DNA of 12,877 nucleotides from Nitrospirota bacterium (GTDB taxonomy: Bacteria; Nitrospirota; Thermodesulfovibrionia; Thermodesulfovibrionales; JdFR-85). Shown in pieces: positions 12,789 through 12,877 of the stretch. The stretch is from NCBI GenBank assembly GCA_003232715.1, contig QIJG01000206.1:1-12877 (forward strand), given 5' to 3'. The position numbers and the translations under genes were made by a program. Below the pieces are notes generated by a model. The model did not search any database, had not been told where the DNA came from, and saw nothing but the letters and a program-made list of their open reading frames with translations. Every line of letters starts with the position of its first letter. Position 1 is the stretch's first letter.

Positions 12789-12877
12789 TTGTGGGTGATA
12801 GTCGGCCTGGGCAACCCCGGCAGAAAATACAGCGGGACGCGTCATAACATAGGATTCAGGGTAATCGATTCCCTGTC
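12789..12877 (+). CDS. pth: Peptidyl-tRNA hydrolase (3' end outside the window)
   Basis: This enzyme releases peptides from peptidyl-tRNA dropped by stalled ribosomes. Only the first 29 codons are present, but the family signature is complete: VIVGLGNPG with N9, then YSGTRHNIGF with catalytic H19. The start is TTG 12789, preceded in frame by TAG and with GAGGG nine bases upstream; a GTG at 12795 is the alternative. It begins five bases after the rplY stop and is co-transcribed with it. Confidence 0.93.
   Translation, partial: MWVIVGLGNPGRKYSGTRHNIGFRVIDSL

Overview
This 12.9 kb window comes from a bacterial chromosome and is almost fully coding. The gene content suggests a Gram-negative-type, probably anaerobic or microaerophilic lineage, such as a Nitrospirota or Desulfobacterota relative. 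This placement is inference from three points: isoleucine made from pyruvate through a citramalate synthase of the long Geobacter-like type, an IlvD lacking the first cluster cysteine (the PGH variant), and the prs–rplY–pth order. It does not rest on a search. No tRNA, rRNA, CRISPR array, integrase or transposase was seen. No stretch longer than 280 bases lacks a gene.

Layout. (1) 1-1617, plus strand: a class III adenylate cyclase with a CHASE2 sensor and transmembrane helices. Its 5' end lies outside the window, and a one-base frameshift near 886 separates the sensor from the catalytic domain. (2) 1612-2699, minus strand: a GAF plus HD-GYP c-di-GMP phosphodiesterase, also frameshifted (near 1866). 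It meets the cyclase tail to tail. (3) 2823-10939, minus strand: a long same-direction run read as cimA, scpA, a 29-codon ORF, an EamA transporter, aroD, hemG, a YdcH/DUF465 small protein, ilvD and rpiB. (4) 10940-11144: a divergent control region with a palindrome and 10-bp direct repeats. (5) 11145-12877, plus strand: prs, rplY (L25/CTC, disrupted by an apparent small deletion) and the first 29 codons of pth.

Function. cimA and ilvD supply two steps of branched-chain amino acid synthesis. aroD serves the shikimate pathway and hemG serves heme. rpiB and prs sit in sequence on the ribose-5-phosphate to PRPP route. scpA belongs to the condensin-like chromosome machinery. The run is housekeeping in content but metabolically mixed. 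The two signalling enzymes at the left end would make cAMP and destroy c-di-GMP.

The parts that ordinary gene annotation does not explain are: (a) a highly base-paired, about 181-nt element (6733-6913) filling the aroD-hemG gap, with nested stems, a central bubble, a side hairpin and a duplicated arm that could support two alternative folds; (b) two arrays of an 8-bp CTCCA-based tandem repeat (2720-2794 and 8553-8625), one of which forms the 3' end of scpA and the start of a short coupled ORF where scpB might be expected; (c) three broken genes in one window. Each break needs a check for assembly error before a biological reading.
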